A stretch of 64,000 nucleotides of DNA, from the NCBI RefSeq assembly GCF_964355755.1, contig NC_092676.1, positions 13,872,288 through 13,936,287 of the forward strand, read 5' to 3'. The notes under the pieces were generated by a model. It was not told the origin of the DNA. It searched no databases and was given only the letters and a program-made list of their open reading frames with translations. The DNA comes from Antedon mediterranea (taxonomy: Eukaryota; Echinodermata; Crinoidea; Comatulida; Antedonidae). Both the position numbers and the translations under genes were made by a program. Below, in pieces: positions 53,401 through 59,400 of the stretch (its first letter is position 1; every line of letters starts with the position of its first letter).

Positions 53401-56400
53401 ATTACTATTTTTTAAGAAATAACAATTTATGACCATATTCTCAATTTTTATAGTATGAATTGCAATAAATAATAATACTAATACCCGTAATGAGAAATCA
53501 CATCGAGGAGCATCATCTGATGTTTGCTGTCCTCTAGAGCGTTTTGGTACACATTTGCTCTCCGCAATAAGAATATCATATGGATCTGTTGTGGTATCTA
53601 ACTCATATCTCAACACTCTGTAAGCGAAATATAATATTTTCTATTACATACTGTAGTATTGTCATTTTGTTTTGGCTGCCAAAAGAGTGAAGTTTAAAGA
53701 CTACAGATTTGTCCTGTGCATTAGGCATGTAATGCTGTTAATATGCATTTATTTGTTTTCTTTGTAAATGATGTGTTAGACTTTAATACAAAATTTTCAG
53801 ATTTGAACTTCAATGACTTTGAAACTTCAAGTTAATTAGGCGTGTTAATCCAATGCTTTAATCCATTTTTTAAAAAACAGGTAAAAAATTGCAGGGATAT
53901 AGTTAATTATGCATTACGCGTCATTTGGAATTAGCCCTAACTAACAGAAAAGTGATATCTAATGGTGATAAATAACACGCTTTAATGCAGGTTCAGCTTT
54001 CTGTAAACGATTTGACTGATTGCGTTGGGAAATCAACTGTGCCCTCCATCTATAACTGTCTATCATCTATAAATCTGCGTCTAAAGTTGGAACAGGACCT
54101 TTTTTAATGCTTTATTTTACACTCGGCTCCACCTCGTTAAAAACAGAACAGTCAATAGTGATAAGTAAGGCTCTCATGAAATATTCTTACCTTCCAACTC
54201 ATAAACATTAATTATTAATTTTGTATAATAAATTATAGTTCAGTCAACAAGCAATAAAATAGGTGATTTCTGAACCCACTTTTTGGAATTTTATCATGCA
54301 CCATCATTTCTCAGAAAGATAAAGCTTGGTTTTAAGTTGGGCTACACTTAAACAGACAGGTTTTGTTGAGCATATAATGTATAAGTGCAACATATAGAAA
54401 AAATAATACTAACCCTTTATTATTCATGTCTACAACTTTTTCTTGCGATAAATTATAAATTATTATTCTGGTTCCCCCTGTTGAAGTAATTTTTTTTAAT
54501 TGATTTTGTATGGCCTCATCACTTTTAAAAATTGAATACTCCTTAATATGAGTCAATGACAACTTGTGATCTGATTTCTGTAAATTTACTAAGGACAAGA
54601 CTTTTATGAATTGACATGTTGCAACAATGGTTCAGAACAAACAAACACAAGAGCCCTCCTCTACAACATTTATAAAATTCAATTTTCTTCTTGAGAATTT
54701 TTGTGACCCTAAATTAAATTGTTACAATGACAAGTGGATCGATGCTTTCCATTTTTCTTTTGGTAACTGAATATCAGCTGAAATGTTTAGAGCAAGAGTG
54801 TATTTCTGGGCAACTAGATGTTAATATTCTCAAAATGGTATGGCTCTCACACCACCAACTGATCTCCTCTGAGCTCCTATCAATTCATTCAACATTAAAG
54901 AGATTAGAGATTTTGGTTAGCTATATTAATTCTCTTGACTCGAAGACAGAGAAAAACAATTATTAAGTCGCATGGAAGCAAAGGTGACTCATAGGGAACA
55001 TTGAAAAAGACTACTATACAATGTAGGACCTTGGTTTGTGTACATCACTTGTAATGTATGCTTTTTTAGATATATACAATTATACCATTAATTAACCCTT
55101 TCACTGCGGAGCATTATTCTCACCTCTGTGCGTAATATATATTTAAGAAAAACATATGTTTTAATAAATTGCAAAAAAATACTAATTGAGATAATTGTGT
55201 AATTATTTTTGTGGTGTGTGATGGGCAAAGGGTTAGTCTACAGTTAGGTATAAAAAAAAAGTAATTTGCATATTGATGACGTCATTACAGGTATTTTGGA
55301 TTTCGTTTTTTTTTATCTAATCAATGATAAAAACTCTATTTTCTATAAGAAATTCTTATGGAATACGTTTTTCCAACTGGATATTGATGAAGATACGTAT
55401 ACCAAATAAAATTTTTTTTATTGTTTTATAAAAATTATGCACAAATCAAAGTTTTGGGGCAAAATCGTGAAAATAATGACAGTTTCCAAAAATTCACTAT
55501 AGTACAAAAACTAAAAGTATTGTTTCAGAATTTCTTTTTTTTGCGTGTTGTGATAAACACGATGTTGCCCTATTGGGGCTGGTAAATTTGTGTTACTTTC
55601 AAAAAGACGCTACTCAAAACAACTTTCCAAGATAGAAATACTATTCTATATACTATACTATAATTAATTAATTAATTAACTATAGAGGGCGCATTATTTT
55701 CAAGACGATAATACAACTATAGAGTTTTTTTGCTGGAAAATTTTTTTGACTTGCAAAAATATTCAAGTTCATTGAAAGAATATAGAGGGTGCTATATATT
55801 ATAGGCAAATACGATTAAATAATTGTCTTGCCCATACCCGGTATTACCGTGTATACGTATTTCAACAACGTTTGTTTATACCCGGTAGTACCGGGTATAC
55901 ACAGTGAAAGGGTTAAACAAAGAAATACTTTTTATTTTATTTAATGCAACTTAAAAAGGATACTCCATCATTAAATTCAACAATTGGAACTTGGATATCC
56001 TCTGCATTAATTTTCTTTAAATAAGTTTGAGATAGAAACCCTACAACATTTTTGTTTTCCTTTTTACTGAAAACTATAGCATCTTTGCCAAGCCTCATTG
56101 ATCCTGATTTGAATCCATTTCCATATGTACCAATAGGGTGCTTTCCATTGATTTCCTCTTTGTCTGAAAAACCAAAGCTAAAAAAAGGTACCGATTGTTA
56201 TTGACATTTAGAGCATATAACTATGTAATTGATAACAAACTTTACTGATAATTCTCCTTGATGATGGCCGAGGTTATATGTATTTTAATGCAGTAAAGTC
56301 AGCCACTATGTGCTACAGAAAGAATTCCTATCGCCAAAATTGGGGGCCATCTTCCACGCCACTATTATCTAGGCTTACGCTAGCATGAAATTTCTAAAAT

Positions 56401-59400
56401 GGAAAATAAACCATTTAATGCATTGTATTGTGTCCATTTAAAGCTAGCTTGGCCTGGTGTAAAGTACATATTCCATGTAGTAACACAATAAAGAACTTTG
56501 TGTGTGACGTTTGTGGAGAGACGGAGAGTCCATTTTTTTTTAAGTGCCTCTATCACTGTTTTAGTCAAAATGGTTATTTACAGTTACAACCCTAAATTGA
56601 CAATCATGTATTCTGTAATCTTTTAACTTGGGTATGACTAGTCAAAAATGACATATTTTGGCATTTTTGATGCAAGCAAATAATTGATTAAATATGAGTC
56701 AATCACTTCTATTTTCTGGAAAATTGCAAGATAATTCAATAGGGATCATACTTGGTAGCCTAGAATCCATGTTCTGGAGAAACTAAATTAATAATCATGC
56801 CCTTTAGGTGTGGGTACAACCCCTACTTCATCTGGTACAAACTCAGGAGGCAATCACAAAATTGCCATCCAACTTTTCTAGACCAGCATTTTCCGTAGAA
56901 TACGAATCTGGAAGGTAATCGAACAAGCACAATTTGGTCTTTTATTACATTATTATGCAATATTGTATCTATTCAATCACCTTATGAAAAAAAATCCTTA
57001 AAATGTCAATATTGACCAATATATAAAATCAAATAACTATAAATTTAACATAAACATTGATGTTTTCTCATCCTGTTATCAATCATGTTCAATGAAAAGA
57101 GCACATTCAGAATTCCAATTCCAATACCTAGTTATGTACTAGCCAGTCTGTGCACCTTAACTGGTAGGTAGTAGACAAAATGCAATACTGTATAATGTGG
57201 TTTTTGTCTTGATTTGGTAGAATTTTAAAGTTTACGGATTAGCTTCTGTTGGTTTTCCGCAGGCGCCTTGAGCACTTTGGTGGATAAATTTTACTATTAT
57301 TGGTTATCATTTTTGTCATCCCCATCGCAATCAGAACATAGTAGTTCAACTAGTACTGTACATCCATAATATGTACATGTACCAAACCAGTGAATAGATC
57401 AATCTAGAATCCATCCATGATTTTCTGGACTATCCAAACACTAGCCTGTGCACCAAAAGGGCATATTCTTGCATTGCTATCATTAAAATGATTATAAAAG
57501 AGATGATTAACTCTAGACTTTTGTTGTTTCATAACTTCCAAACATTTTTGGTAGTTGCCTAGTTCTGAAAAAAAGTTTTGATTATCTCTATACGTGACCA
57601 CCAGGATTTATTCCAGATTCCTCTTTCGAAAAAAGGAATAGACATAATCATTTACAGTGAACACAATCATTCCAAGCATTGCTTTTATCTGTATAGTTGA
57701 CAATGACTTGGTTATATTTAGTCTCCAACCCAATAATGATTTATTTTTGATGTCCCATTCATTTTATCCTTTATTTTTGTTTTCTAATACTATGTAATGT
57801 TTTAATATGAATAACCTTGAATTGAAATGAAAATATTTAGGTGTTTACGTTCGTTAGATAGACGCATAAAGAAGAAGAGTTTATTCTCATGACATCATAC
57901 TGTTAACTTTGAACAGTATATATTCAACCTTGGGAATGATGGTTTTCTTTCTCTTCAGAAAACAACATTTGTACTACAGTATGCACAGGAAAATGTTTTT
58001 ATGAAGATAATAAGTTTCAAGTTTTACAGGAAAACTATCTGTGGCTAGCAATCATATTGAGGCTCATACTAATGATGCCCTTAATAAAAAGTGTGGTCTG
58101 TCTGTGTAGTGAGTTCCAGTTTTTATTAGCCAATCCTCTATTCCTCTCTTGAAACATTTTCCGTCATTTCGACATTATGCTTTTTCTATATTTTTAAAAT
58201 TTTATTTTATTTGGTTTATCCAGTTTCTTTTGGTCTTCCTGATGGTCTTTTTCCTTTTTTTTAGTTTCCTTCATTGACAATGAAAGTAAAACTCTAAAGA
58301 TCTGAGTCAATGTGTCATAAATTAGGGAAACAGAGAAAGAAATCCTGGTGGTCCCTTATGAAAGTAATAAAAACATTCGAAACTGGCTAGAATGGCTACA
58401 GTCCTAGAAATTGTGATTTGAAATGAAATGGTGAAGTTAACCTAATTTTGCATTGTCGAAATTAAAGGTGGTGGTGGTGGGGATGGGCTTGGCCACTTTG
58501 ATCTGCCTATCCTGTGAACGAACTGCTATTCTCGGTTTCTGATAAATAGTAGTTTTTTGCCCAAAACCGAATATTTTAGCATTAAGTCAGCATAATCATT
58601 TTAACAGTCATCTATATATAAATTATGGTTAATTCTGACATAGGCGAGCACAATGGAAAAACTTCGGTACTAATCTCCGCCTTGGATACCTACCTTATCT
58701 ATCTCAGATGTACCGCGAAACGTATATTTGATAACATTAGTTTTCAGTACTACGCTATTGTTCCATATTTCTATCTTAGGAAGATATTATAAAGGGTTTT
58801 ATAAGAAATTTTCTGATTTCAATCGGTAGATTTTAACTCTAATTTCCGGGTTCACGGTAAGGTGTGTCAATCACCTTGCAAGTTCCCTGCATGGTTGGTT
58901 TCAACCAGGGAGTTGTAAAACAACTCCCTGTTTCAACTAAGTTGGCCGTTGGTGCTTGGTGGCGATAGCCATTTTGGTTTTTGTTTATTTTCGGACCGCG
59001 CGTGTGAAGGTATAGTAGTACATAAATTAAATATATTCATAAAACGTAGGAGTAAATTGTGGGAAATAATTATATAAAATGACATCGAGAGAATTGATGT
59101 CATTGATGTCTTTAGTTTGAAATCAAATAAAACCCTGATAGCTGAGTTGTTGATTAAAGCTGCCAGGACTTTATGTATACTGTGCCCTATCTGTGTCCCG
59201 TCAGGACCCTGGGATACTTCTGCCCATGTTGCAAGCCATCTAAAACGTCTTCCTTCTTAGGCCAAAACAGCTCACTGTGTCGTGGAATAATGTATTAATT
59301 ATACCAATTAGGATGGTATTTATTTGAATAAACGCCCGGAACACCTCCCCAATAAAACATCAATTAAAATAATTATCGCCACTCCCCCCACCCCTCCATC

